Made by a program: the position numbers and the translations under genes. The notes below the pieces were generated by a model. That model did no database searches, had not been told where the DNA came from, and saw nothing but the letters and a program-made list of their open reading frames with translations. Below are positions 9,067 through 18,276 of a DNA stretch of 64,000 bases, in pieces (positions within the stretch are counted from its first letter, which is position 1; every line of letters starts with the position of its first letter). The stretch comes from Bacillota bacterium (GTDB lineage: Bacteria; Bacillota; Clostridia; Oscillospirales; Ruminococcaceae). Where the stretch lies: the NCBI GenBank assembly GCA_023440965.1, contig JAEZRC010000008.1, forward strand, positions 26,428 through 90,427. Direction: 5' to 3'.

Positions 9067-9792
9067 TTATAATATCAGTCCATAAGATAAAAGAATTCCC
9101 TTTGCTTTTTCAATTTCAGCTTGTTCGGGCTGTTCAATTCCCTCAAGCTCTGATTTTATGCCGAGCTGTTCCCACTTATATGCACCGAGCGTATGGTAGG
9201 GGAGAAGCTCGACTTTTTTAATGCATTTATACCTGCTTAAAAACTCGCCAAGTTGGTGAAGCTTATTTTCTTTGAGTGTATATTGAGGAAGAAGAACGTG
9301 CCTTATCCACACATCCTTGCTGTTCTGATCACAAAAGTCAAGTGTTGCAAAAGCATTTTCATTACCCATACCAGTGAGCTTTTTGCAATCCTCAGTATCA
9401 ATATCCTTTATATCAAGAAGAATCAAGTCAGCTTTTATAATTGCGTTTCCACTCTGAGAAAGCGGAACAGCACCACAAGTATCTATTGCAACATGAAGAC
9501 CATTATCGTGACATTTATCTATAACAGCCTCGCAGAATTCAGCTTGTAGTAGTGGCTCTCCACCAGTGAGAGTTACACCACCGTGTGCAATAAAATTCCT
9601 GTATGTCAGAATATTTTTAACAAGCTCATCGGCAGAAACGATATCTCCTGTTCCACATTTCCATGTATCTGGATTATGGCAGTATAGGCAACGAAGAAGA
9701 CAGCCTTGCAGGAAGACGACAAAGCGAATTCCTGGACCATCAACAGCACCAAAGCTTTCATATGAGTGTATTCTTCCTGTTATATCAGACAT
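9067..9792 (-). CDS. pflA: Pyruvate formate-lyase activating enzyme
   Basis: Radical-SAM activase that places the glycyl radical on PflB. The cluster motif CxxxCxxC is C31-C35-C38 (C-L-L-R-C-L-Y-C-H-N). The SAM-binding T-G-G-E-P-L-L segment follows near residues 76-82. 241 residues is the usual length. It lies 16 nt behind pflB, and both genes end at one terminator, so they form the operon pflB-pflA. The enzyme is cytosolic and oxygen-sensitive, which fits an anaerobe. Confidence 0.95.
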   Translation of the reverse strand: MSDITGRIHSYESFGAVDGPGIRFVVFLQGCLLRCLYCHNPDTWKCGTGDIVSADELVKNILTYRNFIAHGGVTLTGGEPLLQAEFCEAVIDKCHDNGLHVAIDTCGAVPLSQSGNAIIKADLILLDIKDIDTEDCKKLTGMGNENAFATLDFCDQNSKDVWIRHVLLPQYTLKENKLHQLGEFLSRYKCIKKVELLPYHTLGAYKWEQLGIKSELEGIEQPEQAEIEKAKGILLSYGLIL

Positions 9793-9808
9793 TGCTACAC
9801 CTTCATTA

Positions 9809-12022
9809 TCAGAATCTTGTATGGAATGTTCTGTTTATTACATCAAGCTGATGCTCACGAGGGAGCTTGATAAAGTTAACCGCATAGCCTGAAACTCGTA
9901 TAGTCAGCTGTGGATATTTTTCAGGATGATCCATAGCGTCAATAAGAACTTCTCTGTTTAGTACATTTACATTTATGTGATGACCGCTTTCCTTAATGTA
10001 TCCGTCAAGGAGAGTTACAAGGTTTTTGACTTGGTCATCTTCGCTCTTTCCAAGTGCATTAGGAACAATTGAGAATGTATATGAAATTCCGTCCTCTGAA
10101 TAATCATAAGGAATTTTAGATACAGAAAGCATTGAGGCAAGACAGCCTGTGCAGTCACGTCCGTGCATTGGATTTGCACCAGGAGCAAAAGGCTCACCAG
10201 CTTTTCTTCCGTCAGGTGTAGAACCTGTTTTCTTTCCATAAACAACATTTGAAGTAATAGTGAGAATAGACATTGTCGGCTTTGAATTACGATATGTACG
10301 TCTTCTTGCAAGACGCTTCATAAATGTTTCAACAACTTCTTTTGCTATGTCATCAACTCTATCATCATTGTTACCGAATTTAGGGTAATCTCCTTCAATG
10401 TTAAAATCAATAATAAGTCCGTCTTCATTTCTTATTGGAGTAACCTTTGCATACTTGATAGCAGAAAAGCTGTCCACAACAACAGAAAGACCAGCCAGAC
10501 CACAGGCGGATGTTCTTACAATTTCTTCATCGTGAAGGGCCATTTGTAATCTTTCATAGCAGTATTTATCGTGCATAAAGTGGATTATATTAATTGTGTT
10601 TATATAAAGTTTTGTGAGCCATTCGCATACGACCTGATATTTTTCCCATACCTCGTCGTAATTCAAAGGACCGTCACTAATTGTTCCAACTATCGGGCCA
10701 ATCTGCTCACCTGATTTTTCGTCCTTACCATTATTGATAGCATAAAGCATTGCCTTTGCAAGATTTGCTCTCGCACCGAAGAACTGCATCTGTTTGCCGA
10801 TTTTCATTGCAGATACACAACAGGCAATACCATAATCATCTCCGAATTTTGGGCGCATAATATCGTCATTCTCATATTGGATTGAAGAAGTTTCAATAGA
10901 AATCCTTGCAGCAAATTCCTTGAAGCCCTGTGGGAGTTCTGTGCTCCATAAAACTGTAAGATTTGGTTCAGGGGCAGGACCGAGGTTTTTAAGAGAATGT
11001 AAGAATCTGAATGTCATCTTTGTGACCATTGTTCTTCCGTCGTCACACATTCCGCCGAGTGCTTCTGTTACCCACGTTGGATCCCCTGAGAACAATTCAT
11101 CATATGCTGGAGTTCTTAAGAATCTAATCATACGAAGCTTAATGATAAAATGATCAACAAATTCCTGAATTTGTTCTTCTGTGTATTTTCCGCTGTCAAG
11201 GTCACGTTGAGCGTAACAATCAAGAAATGTTGAAACTCTTCCAAGTGACATAGCAGCTCCATTCTGTTCTTTTGTAGCAGCAAGATAAGCAAAATAAACC
11301 CATTGAATAGCCTCTTTTGTGTCAGAAGCAGGAATTGATACATCAAACTCATAATATGAAGCCATTACTTTGAGTTCTTTTAAAGCCTTAATCTGTTCAG
11401 CAATTTCTTCAATATCGCGTACTGTATCACCATACATAGGATCAAAATCGTGTGAACGCTTTGCTTTTAGTTTTTTTTCAATAAGCTTATCAACACCATA
11501 AAGAGCAACTCTTCTGTAATCGCCGACAATTCTTCCACGTCCATAAGCATCAGGAAGTCCAGTAATGATACCAGTATGCCTTGCTTTCTTCATTGCATCA
11601 GTATAAACATCAAAAACTCCGTCATTGTGCGTTTTTCTGTATTGAAATACATTATCAATTTCTTCGGGTAGCTTTCTTCCATAAGCATCAAGTGAAGAAT
11701 GAACCATTCTTATTCCGCCGAAAGGCATTATAGCACGCTTTAATGGTGCGTCAGTTTGCATACCAACAATCTCTTCAAGCTCCTTGTCAATATATCCAGA
11801 CTTATGGGATGTAATTGTCGATATTTTATTCTCATCGATGTCGAGAATGCCACCATTTTCTCGTTCTTGTGCCATAAGGTCAGAAACCTTATTCCACAGC
11901 TTTTTTGTCTTGTCAGTTGCAGAAGTCAAAAAGCTGTCATTACCGGTGTAGGGTGTGTAGTTCCTCACGATAAAATCCCTGACGTTGATTTCCTTATTCC
12001 ATTTACCTTCGTAAAAATCCAT
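9809..12022 (-). CDS. pflB: Formate C-acetyltransferase (pyruvate formate-lyase)
   Basis: Glycyl-radical enzyme converting pyruvate and CoA to acetyl-CoA and formate. The adjacent catalytic cysteines are C401-C402 (I-A-C-C-V-S-A). The radical glycine is G712 in R-V-S-G-Y-A-V at the C-terminus. The 737-residue length is normal for genuine PFL rather than a dehydratase-type relative. Upstream are a TTGACA/TAATAT promoter, a 26-bp imperfect palindrome over it, and a 14-bp palindrome in the untranslated leader. The second resembles the half-site of the TrmB-type operator at 8.9 kb. Confidence 0.96.
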   Translation of the reverse strand: MDFYEGKWNKEINVRDFIVRNYTPYTGNDSFLTSATDKTKKLWNKVSDLMAQERENGGILDIDENKISTITSHKSGYIDKELEEIVGMQTDAPLKRAIMPFGGIRMVHSSLDAYGRKLPEEIDNVFQYRKTHNDGVFDVYTDAMKKARHTGIITGLPDAYGRGRIVGDYRRVALYGVDKLIEKKLKAKRSHDFDPMYGDTVRDIEEIAEQIKALKELKVMASYYEFDVSIPASDTKEAIQWVYFAYLAATKEQNGAAMSLGRVSTFLDCYAQRDLDSGKYTEEQIQEFVDHFIIKLRMIRFLRTPAYDELFSGDPTWVTEALGGMCDDGRTMVTKMTFRFLHSLKNLGPAPEPNLTVLWSTELPQGFKEFAARISIETSSIQYENDDIMRPKFGDDYGIACCVSAMKIGKQMQFFGARANLAKAMLYAINNGKDEKSGEQIGPIVGTISDGPLNYDEVWEKYQVVCEWLTKLYINTINIIHFMHDKYCYERLQMALHDEEIVRTSACGLAGLSVVVDSFSAIKYAKVTPIRNEDGLIIDFNIEGDYPKFGNNDDRVDDIAKEVVETFMKRLARRRTYRNSKPTMSILTITSNVVYGKKTGSTPDGRKAGEPFAPGANPMHGRDCTGCLASMLSVSKIPYDYSEDGISYTFSIVPNALGKSEDDQVKNLVTLLDGYIKESGHHINVNVLNREVLIDAMDHPEKYPQLTIRVSGYAVNFIKLPREHQLDVINRTFHTRF

Positions 12023-12050
12023 CTTATACTCCCATCATAATATAACGTCC

Positions 12051-12064
12051 CACTATATATAGTG
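12051..12064. promoter_or_regulatory. 14-bp palindrome in the pflB leader
   Basis: CACTATATATAGTG is a perfect palindrome 29 nt upstream of the pflB ATG. Its CACTATA/TATAGTG halves equal the inner parts of the TrmB-type operator at 8867-8896, but face the other way. Confidence 0.55.
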
Positions 12065-12112
12065 TATTTTTACATTTTTATGAAAAAACGACACAATTTA
12101 TTGTCTATTACG

Positions 12113-12141
12113 ATATTAACAAATATATTAATATTTGTCAA
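12113..12141 (-). promoter_or_regulatory. pflB promoter with overlapping palindrome
   Basis: On the minus strand TTGACA (12141-12136), a 17-nt spacer and TAATAT (12118-12113). A palindrome with 11-bp arms and one mismatch (TTGACAAATAT / ATATTTGTTAA around TAAT) fills 12116-12141 and so overlaps the promoter. It is probably a regulator site, but the regulator is unknown. Confidence 0.65.
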
Positions 12142-12173
12142 TCAAATTTACAGATATTACATACCAAAAAAGT

Positions 12174-12201
12174 AAAAAAATCAGCACATATTTTGTGCTG
12201 A
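12174..12201 (-). terminator. Terminator after the dCMP deaminase gene
   Basis: Stem TCAGCACA / TGTGCTGA (12181-12188 with 12194-12201), followed on the minus strand by T7. Confidence 0.8.
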
Positions 12202-12214
12202 TTATATAAATATT

Positions 12215-12703
12215 TTAATAACCTTCAGTTCCGTTTAAAGATTCATCATTTTCAATCCATGTATTAACATCCAGTGTTGTATAATCTATCTTTGTTTTTC
12301 TTACAACAACTTTTTCAATACCTGCATTTATTATAAGTCTTTTGCACATTGAGCAAGGCTCAACATCGCCGTAAAGCTCATTTGTTTTTGCATCGTGGCA
12401 AGCAAGATATAGGGTTGAACCAATAAGGTCGCGTCTTGAAGCAGAAATTATAGCATTAGCCTCTGCGTGAACAGAGCGACAGAGCTCATAGCGCTGACCT
12501 TTAGGAATATTTAGCTTTTCTCTTGTGCAATAGCCAAGATCACTGCAGTTTGCCCGACCGCGAGGTGCGCCAACATAGCCAGATGATATTATTTCATCAT
12601 TCTTGACGATAATTGCTCCAAATTTTCTACGTATACAAGTACCTCTTTCAAGTACAGTTTCAGCAATATCAAGATAATAATTTATTTTGTCACGTCTGTC
12701 CAT
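12215..12703 (-). CDS. dCMP deaminase / ComEB-type cytidine deaminase
   Basis: Zinc-dependent deaminase that turns dCMP into dUMP for thymidylate supply. The zinc and proton-shuttle residues are H79-A-E81 and C117-x-x-C120 (P-C-S-M-C). The 162-residue length and the C-T-R insert before the active site fit dCMP deaminases and ComEB. Ribosome site AGGGGG. It is transcribed divergently from ksgA, and the shared intergenic region has a perfect 16-bp palindrome (12730-12745) containing TATAAT on both strands. Confidence 0.88.
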   Translation of the reverse strand: MDRRDKINYYLDIAETVLERGTCIRRKFGAIIVKNDEIISSGYVGAPRGRANCSDLGYCTREKLNIPKGQRYELCRSVHAEANAIISASRRDLIGSTLYLACHDAKTNELYGDVEPCSMCKRLIINAGIEKVVVRKTKIDYTTLDVNTWIENDESLNGTEGY

Positions 12704-12765
12704 AATTTATCCCCCTTTTTCTGCAATAATACTATTATAATAGTAAATAACCTTTTTTTCAAGTC

Positions 12766-12794
12766 TTTACATTATTTTATATAAATGCTAAAAT
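12766..12794 (+). promoter_or_regulatory. Promoter of ksgA
   Basis: TTTACA (12766-12771), a 17-nt spacer and TAAAAT (12789-12794), about 30 nt before the start codon. Confidence 0.6.
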
Positions 12795-12822
12795 AATTGT
12801 ATTAAATAAATCAGAGGTAAAA

Positions 12823-13683
12823 ATGGATAATTTATCGAACATCAGTGTTATAAAAGAAATTTTTGAGAAGCATGGCTTTTCGTTTTCTAAAACGCTTGGT
12901 CAAAACTTTCTAATTAATCCGTCTGTCTGTCCTAAAATAGCAGAACTAGGGAACGCAAAGAAAGGCTTTGGAATAATCGAAATAGGTACTGGAATAGGCG
13001 TCCTCACAAATGAGCTTGCAAAACGTGCAGAAAAGGTTGTAGCAATAGAAATTGACGACAGACTTATCCCTGTTTTAAAAGATACGTTGAGTGAATATGA
13101 CAATATAAAGATTATCAATGCTGATGTGATGAAGGTTAATCTATTAAAGCTTATTGATGAAGAATTTGAAGGGCTTGATGTTGCAGTATGTGCGAATCTT
13201 CCTTATTATATTACTTCACCGATAATAATGATGCTTCTTGAACAGCGATTGCCTTTAAAATCAGTTACTGTAATGGTCCAGAGGGAAGCCGGTCAGCGTC
13301 TTTGTGCACAGATGGGGACAAGAGATATGGGTGCGGTTACTGTCGCTGTGAGATATTTCAGCGAGCCTGAAATTCTCTTCAATGTTTCAAAAGGCAGTTT
13401 TATGCCGGCACCTAATGTCGATTCCTGTGTAGTACGATTTAATATTAAGGAGAATACCCCTGAAGGTGTAACAGACGAGAAGTTCTTCTTTAAAATTGCT
13501 CGAGGTGCTTTTTCACAAAGGAGAAAGACACTCGCAAATTCAGTTTCATCATCAACAGGCTATGAAAAGCAAAAGGTTATTACCGCAATAGAATTAGCAG
13601 GACTCAATGCTAATGTTCGCCCTGAACAGCTTTCAATGGATGATTTTATTGTTTTTTCTGAGGAGCTTAAAAAATTAATATGA
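12823..13683 (+). CDS. rsmA: 16S rRNA dimethyladenosine transferase
   Basis: RsmA/KsgA dimethylates two adjacent adenosines in helix 45 of 16S rRNA during small-subunit assembly. Family motifs are G-Q-N-F-L (26-30), the SAM loop E-I-G-T-G-I-G (53-59) and N-L-P-Y-Y-I near residue 126. 286 residues is full length. Ribosome site AGAGGT. A terminator-like hairpin lies between it and spoIIE. Confidence 0.95.
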   Translation: MDNLSNISVIKEIFEKHGFSFSKTLGQNFLINPSVCPKIAELGNAKKGFGIIEIGTGIGVLTNELAKRAEKVVAIEIDDRLIPVLKDTLSEYDNIKIINADVMKVNLLKLIDEEFEGLDVAVCANLPYYITSPIIMMLLEQRLPLKSVTVMVQREAGQRLCAQMGTRDMGAVTVAVRYFSEPEILFNVSKGSFMPAPNVDSCVVRFNIKENTPEGVTDEKFFFKIARGAFSQRRKTLANSVSSSTGYEKQKVITAIELAGLNANVRPEQLSMDDFIVFSEELKKLI

Positions 13684-13693
13684 CATGACAGTA

Positions 13694-13731
13694 TAAAAAC
13701 AGAAGTGATGTTCATTCCTGTTTTTATTTTT
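13694..13731 (+). terminator. Terminator after rsmA
   Basis: Stem AAAAACAG / CTGTTTTT with a 16-nt loop, followed by a T-rich run. Confidence 0.6.
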
Positions 13732-13799
13732 ATAGTCAATATATGTATAACAAAACTTAAAATTTCAATAGGAAAATAAATTTTTTTAAGGGTATAATT

Positions 13800-13832
13800 T
13801 AGACAATTTTCACACTATACAAATTGTATAAT
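13800..13832 (+). promoter_or_regulatory. spoIIE promoter with 21-nt spacing
   Basis: TAGACA (13800-13805) and a perfect TATAAT (13827-13832) are 21 nt apart. This wide spacing is known for Spo0A-activated sigma-A promoters such as spoIIE and spoIIG of Bacillus. The complement of the -35 area reads TTGTCTAAA, close to a Spo0A box. Confidence 0.5.
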
Positions 13833-13885
13833 ATTTCCATTAGCCTGTTGCAATACAGGACAAATATTTTATAGTGGTGAGAATA

Positions 13886-16174
13886 ATGACAAAAAACGAG
13901 ACGTTAAATCAAAGGGCAGGTTCATATAGTATAAGTGGCATTACATCGGTAATATTGTTTGGTATAATTGGGTTTATTGCTTCAAATACAACAATAACTG
14001 GCGGGCTTTCTCCTCTTAATGTATCTGCGGCAGCCTGTACTAATCTTCTTGGTTCGATTGCAGTTTTCGCAACAAGCATAATATCATATTTAGTTAACGG
14101 AACAATCTCATTTGCACTTCCACAGATTTGCTCAATGATAGCAATAATTTGCCTTAAGTTTTTCATGAGTGAGATATGGGATAAGAAAACTACTCCTATT
14201 TTCTCATCAATATCAGCGGGGCTGGTAATGGCGATCTTCGGAGTGTTTGCTACTTTTATCGGAACATTCAGTATTCAGAATTTTATCTTACATATGTCAC
14301 AGGCTGTTTTATGTGCCTGTACAGTTTATTTTATTTTCATAGCGCATCAGGTAATAAAAAACGAAAAAATCATTCCTGTCACAGGTAAGGCTGCTGCTTC
14401 ACTTGGCGTTATATATGTTGTTGCCCTTGCAACTCTTACTTCAATCGATATTTCAAGGCTTAATTTCGGAAGAATAATAGGAATTCTTATAACACTCCTT
14501 GCTATAAAAAAATATAAGCATCTTGGCGGTGCAGTTGTCGGTGTTCTCACTTCATGTGGAATTATTCTCTGCTCGCCAGTTTTGGGAAGAAGTACAATGC
14601 TTCTTGCCTGCGCAGGGCTGATAGCAGGGCTTTTTGCTGAATTCGGAGGGCTTGCAATTATTTCTTCATTTATTATTTCAAATCTTGTAGGACTGGTTGC
14701 AATCGGAGTAACAACCGATACGTTCCCTATGCTCATTGATGTCGGTATAGCCACAGTGATTTTTATTGTAATTCCGCCTTCGGTATGGTCGCGGCTTCTT
14801 CAATCAGTCGGAACTTCAGCCTCTGGCGTTGAAGTTATGGCACAGAATGCAAGCGAACGGCTCATTTTCGCCTCAAAGACACTAAATGATGTAAAGGATT
14901 CAATTACAAAGGTTTCCGTTGCAATGGAAAAGAAAACCGAGGAACAGGATATAGTTTCAAAGGTATGCGAAAATGTATGCAGTAAATGTAAGAATAACCT
15001 CATATGTTGGGAAAAGAATTTTGATGAAACAATAGCATCATTTTATAAAATTCAACGCTCATTAAATGTCCTGGGTAAGGTTTCAGTAAAGGACTTTCCG
15101 CAGGAGCTTAACCATTGTATAAACAACTCTCTTCTTGAGAATGAATTTAATATTCTTTACAGCGAAATTAACTATCAGTTCAAGCTTAAACAAAAGCTCA
15201 AGGAAATGCGTGTAATGCTTTCTGACCAGTTTTCTGCAATGGAAGAGATGCTGACCTCGCTCAGTATGCAACTTTCAGGCTATGCACAATCAGATAACTT
15301 CCTTTCAAAAAAGGTTTATGCCTATTTTCAAAAGAAGGGTATTGTCAATGCAAAATCTTGCGTTTATTATAATATTCATGGGAGCCTTACAGTTGAAATA
15401 TATGCAGAACGATTTGAACGCTATAATGATGAGGACCTTTGCGAAGAAATATCAACAATTGTTGAAAGAGAGCTTGAGCTCCCACGGTATTCAACAGTAG
15501 GCGATATGACAAGAATTGAATTATGGGAAAAGCCAATGTATTCTGTTGATATCGGTGCATATCAGATAGCGGGAAAGCGTTCAGAAATTACCGGTGATTC
15601 GTACGAAACATTTATTGATAATGATACTGAAGCATACATCGTGCTTTCCGACGGAATGGGTAGTGGAAAGCGAGCACAGCTTGATTCTCTTCTCACATCA
15701 AGTCTTATTTCCCGCCTTATAAGAGCAGGAATAGGATATTCATCAGCAATAAGGCTTGTAAACACCTCTATGCGCGTAAAAGCGTGGGAGGAAAGCTTTG
15801 CAACTGTCGATATTTCGATTCTTAACCTATGTTCAGGAACTTTAAAAATTGTAAAAGCTGGCGCTTCAGCAAGCTATCTTGTCCGTGGGGAACAGCTTAA
15901 AAAACTTGAGACAACTTCACTTCCTATTGGAATTATTCAGGAAGTCATGCCAGCCACAATAAATGTCAATCTTAAACCTGATGATATTATCATAACAGCA
16001 TCGGATGGAGTCATTGAAGATTCACTTGAAAGCCTCCGTCAGATAGCAGTAACAAACAGAAAAATGCCAGCTGAAGATATGGCAATCAAAATGGTTAAAG
16101 CCGTAAAAAAACTGGCGGACGAACGTTATTGCGATGATATAACAATTGTTATATCTAAATTGAAAAAGAATTAA
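13886..16174 (+). CDS. spoIIE: Stage II sporulation protein E, membrane serine phosphatase
   Basis: SpoIIE dephosphorylates the anti-anti-sigma factor SpoIIAA, releasing sigma-F in the forespore, and acts at the polar septum. About ten membrane segments fill residues 15-305. A linker of about 220 residues with a CxxC..C cluster near 360-375 follows, then a PP2C domain with S-D-G-M-G-S-G near residue 585 and A-S-D-G-V-I-E-D near 705 as metal-binding acids. The frame is open from GTG 13874, but ATG 13886 is correctly spaced from GGTGAG, giving 762 residues. Its presence implies an endospore-forming lineage. Confidence 0.93.
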   Translation: MTKNETLNQRAGSYSISGITSVILFGIIGFIASNTTITGGLSPLNVSAAACTNLLGSIAVFATSIISYLVNGTISFALPQICSMIAIICLKFFMSEIWDKKTTPIFSSISAGLVMAIFGVFATFIGTFSIQNFILHMSQAVLCACTVYFIFIAHQVIKNEKIIPVTGKAAASLGVIYVVALATLTSIDISRLNFGRIIGILITLLAIKKYKHLGGAVVGVLTSCGIILCSPVLGRSTMLLACAGLIAGLFAEFGGLAIISSFIISNLVGLVAIGVTTDTFPMLIDVGIATVIFIVIPPSVWSRLLQSVGTSASGVEVMAQNASERLIFASKTLNDVKDSITKVSVAMEKKTEEQDIVSKVCENVCSKCKNNLICWEKNFDETIASFYKIQRSLNVLGKVSVKDFPQELNHCINNSLLENEFNILYSEINYQFKLKQKLKEMRVMLSDQFSAMEEMLTSLSMQLSGYAQSDNFLSKKVYAYFQKKGIVNAKSCVYYNIHGSLTVEIYAERFERYNDEDLCEEISTIVERELELPRYSTVGDMTRIELWEKPMYSVDIGAYQIAGKRSEITGDSYETFIDNDTEAYIVLSDGMGSGKRAQLDSLLTSSLISRLIRAGIGYSSAIRLVNTSMRVKAWEESFATVDISILNLCSGTLKIVKAGASASYLVRGEQLKKLETTSLPIGIIQEVMPATINVNLKPDDIIITASDGVIEDSLESLRQIAVTNRKMPAEDMAIKMVKAVKKLADERYCDDITIVISKLKKN

Positions 16175-16247
16175 CAATTGTCAAGTGATATTAACCAAAA
16201 TGTGCTCATTGAAAATGTCTATTTTCATAAAAAATTTACAAAAACTC

Positions 16248-16276
16248 TTGCATTATTACAATTTTATTGCTATAAT
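16248..16276 (+). promoter_or_regulatory. Promoter of the glycogen operon
   Basis: TTGCAT (16248-16253), a 17-nt spacer and a perfect TATAAT (16271-16276), about 28 nt before glgB. Confidence 0.8.
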
Positions 16277-16303
16277 ATGTATAACAACACAGGGGGATAA
16301 AAT

Positions 16304-18232
16304 ATGAGCATAAAACTTTCAAAGCAATATGAATTACCTTTGTATTTATTTCACCAAGGTAAAAATTATGATTCAGGCGATTTTTTTGGTTGCCATTATA
16401 AAAAAAGCAGTAAGAAATCAGGCTATGAATTCAGAGTATGGGCTCCTAATGCTGAATATATTTCAATTGTTGGTGATTTTAATAAATGGGATGAAACGCT
16501 TAACCCGATGGAAAAGCTTACAGAGAGTGTATGGGTTGCTTTTATAAGTGACTTAAAAGAATTTGATACTTATAAGTATTACGTCAGGGGCAAGAATAGT
16601 GTTGTAAGTCTAAAATCCGACCCATATGGAACTCATATGGAAACCAAGCCGGCAACAGGTTCAAAGATTTATGACATTTCTGGTTTCAAATGGACTGACA
16701 GCAAATGGCTTGATAAAAAAGCTGAAGAAAATATATATAAAAGCCCTGTTAATATTTATGAAGTTAATGCAGGCTCATGGAAGAAGAACGATGATGGCAG
16801 TTTTTACAGCTATAAACAGCTTGCCGACGAGCTTATTCCTTATGTAAAATCAATGGGCTATACTCATATAGAATTTATGCCTCTTTCTGAATATCCATAT
16901 GATGGTTCATGGGGCTATCAGGTAATAGGATACTTTGCCCCGACTTCACGTTTTGGGACTCCACATGATTTTATGAATTTTATTAATAAGTGCCATAATG
17001 CTGGAATCGGCGTTATTCTTGACTGGGTTCCTGCACATTTCCCAAAGGATGAAGCTGGACTTTATGAGTGGGATGGCACATATTGCTATGAGTATTCAGA
17101 TCCCATGAAGAGAGAACACCTCTCTTGGGGAACAAGAGTATTTGATTATGGCAAACCTGAGGTTCAATCATTTCTAATTTCAAACGCACTATATTGGCTT
17201 GAGAAATATCACGTTGATGGTTTAAGAGTCGACGCGGTTGCTTCAATGCTTTATCTTGATTATGACAGACGCGAGGGCGAATGGACACCAAATATAAATG
17301 GTGGTCATGAAAACCTTGAAGCTCTTGATTTTATTAAGCACCTTAATGAAGCTGTATTTTCAAGAAATCCGCATACACTAATGATTGCGGAGGAATCAAC
17401 AGCGTGGCCGCTTGTTACAAAGCCAACTGATGTAGGTGGACTCGGCTTTAACTTCAAGTGGAATATGGGCTGGATGAACGATATGCTTTCTTATATGAAG
17501 CTTGACCCTATCTATCGTGCATTCAATCACGATAAGCTAACATTTTCCTTTTTCTATAGCTTTTCTGAAAATTATGTCCTGCCAATTTCTCACGATGAGG
17601 TCGTTCACGGCAAGCAGTCACTAATTGATAAAATGTTTGGTACAACTGAACAGAAATTTGCTTCTGCAAAAGCTTTTATGTGTTATATGATGGCTCATCC
17701 AGGCAAGAAGCTTATGTTTATGGGACAGGAATTTGCCCAGTTCAGAGAATGGGATTTTGAAAATTCACTTGAATGGTTTATGATTAACCAGTTTGAAAAT
17801 CATAAGAACTACCACGAGTTTGTTAAAGAGCTTAATAAGTTATATATAAAGAATCCGCCATTTTGGCAGGATGATGATTCGTGGGCTGGCTTCCAGTGGA
17901 TTTCAAACGATGATTATAAGCAAAGCATCATTGCATTCAGAAGAATTGATGATGAAAAGAATGAAATTATCACTGTCTGCAATTTTGTTCCTGTAGCAAG
18001 GAATGAATATAGAATAGGCGTTCCCGAAAAGGGAACATACTATGAAGTTTTCAATTCAACATCCTCAAAGTTTGGTGGAGAGGGTATGACAAATCCAAGC
18101 ATTAAGGCAGAGAAAATTCCAATGCATGGATATGATTATTCAATAAATATAAAAATTCCGGCGTTGTCAGCTATTTACTTCAAGAAGAAAAAAACTGCGT
18201 CAAAGACTAAAAAACCAATGTTAAAACTATAA
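16304..18232 (+). CDS. glgB: 1,4-alpha-glucan branching enzyme
   Basis: Makes the alpha-1,6 branches of glycogen. An N-terminal CBM48 domain (about 35-125, Y-E-F-R-V-W-A-P-N-A) precedes the GH13 barrel. The nucleophile is D310 (G-L-R-V-D-A-V), the acid/base E363 (A-E-E-S) and the transition-state Asp lies in S-H-D-E-V-V-H-G. The 642-residue length is that of the short GlgB type with one N-terminal module. The C-terminal beta domain ends in a Lys-rich tail. It is the first gene of glgB-C-D-A; 44 nt separate it from glgC. Confidence 0.95.
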   Translation: MSIKLSKQYELPLYLFHQGKNYDSGDFFGCHYKKSSKKSGYEFRVWAPNAEYISIVGDFNKWDETLNPMEKLTESVWVAFISDLKEFDTYKYYVRGKNSVVSLKSDPYGTHMETKPATGSKIYDISGFKWTDSKWLDKKAEENIYKSPVNIYEVNAGSWKKNDDGSFYSYKQLADELIPYVKSMGYTHIEFMPLSEYPYDGSWGYQVIGYFAPTSRFGTPHDFMNFINKCHNAGIGVILDWVPAHFPKDEAGLYEWDGTYCYEYSDPMKREHLSWGTRVFDYGKPEVQSFLISNALYWLEKYHVDGLRVDAVASMLYLDYDRREGEWTPNINGGHENLEALDFIKHLNEAVFSRNPHTLMIAEESTAWPLVTKPTDVGGLGFNFKWNMGWMNDMLSYMKLDPIYRAFNHDKLTFSFFYSFSENYVLPISHDEVVHGKQSLIDKMFGTTEQKFASAKAFMCYMMAHPGKKLMFMGQEFAQFREWDFENSLEWFMINQFENHKNYHEFVKELNKLYIKNPPFWQDDDSWAGFQWISNDDYKQSIIAFRRIDDEKNEIITVCNFVPVARNEYRIGVPEKGTYYEVFNSTSSKFGGEGMTNPSIKAEKIPMHGYDYSINIKIPALSAIYFKKKKTASKTKKPMLKL

Positions 18233-18276
18233 AACAAATTTCTTTAAGATTAACTAATATTTAGGTAGGTGTTTTT

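Noticed and set aside
12051..12141. Rex or FNR/CcpA site before pflB
   Set aside because: The palindromes do not fit TTGTTAA-N4-TTAACAA, TTGAT-N4-ATCAA or a cre consensus.
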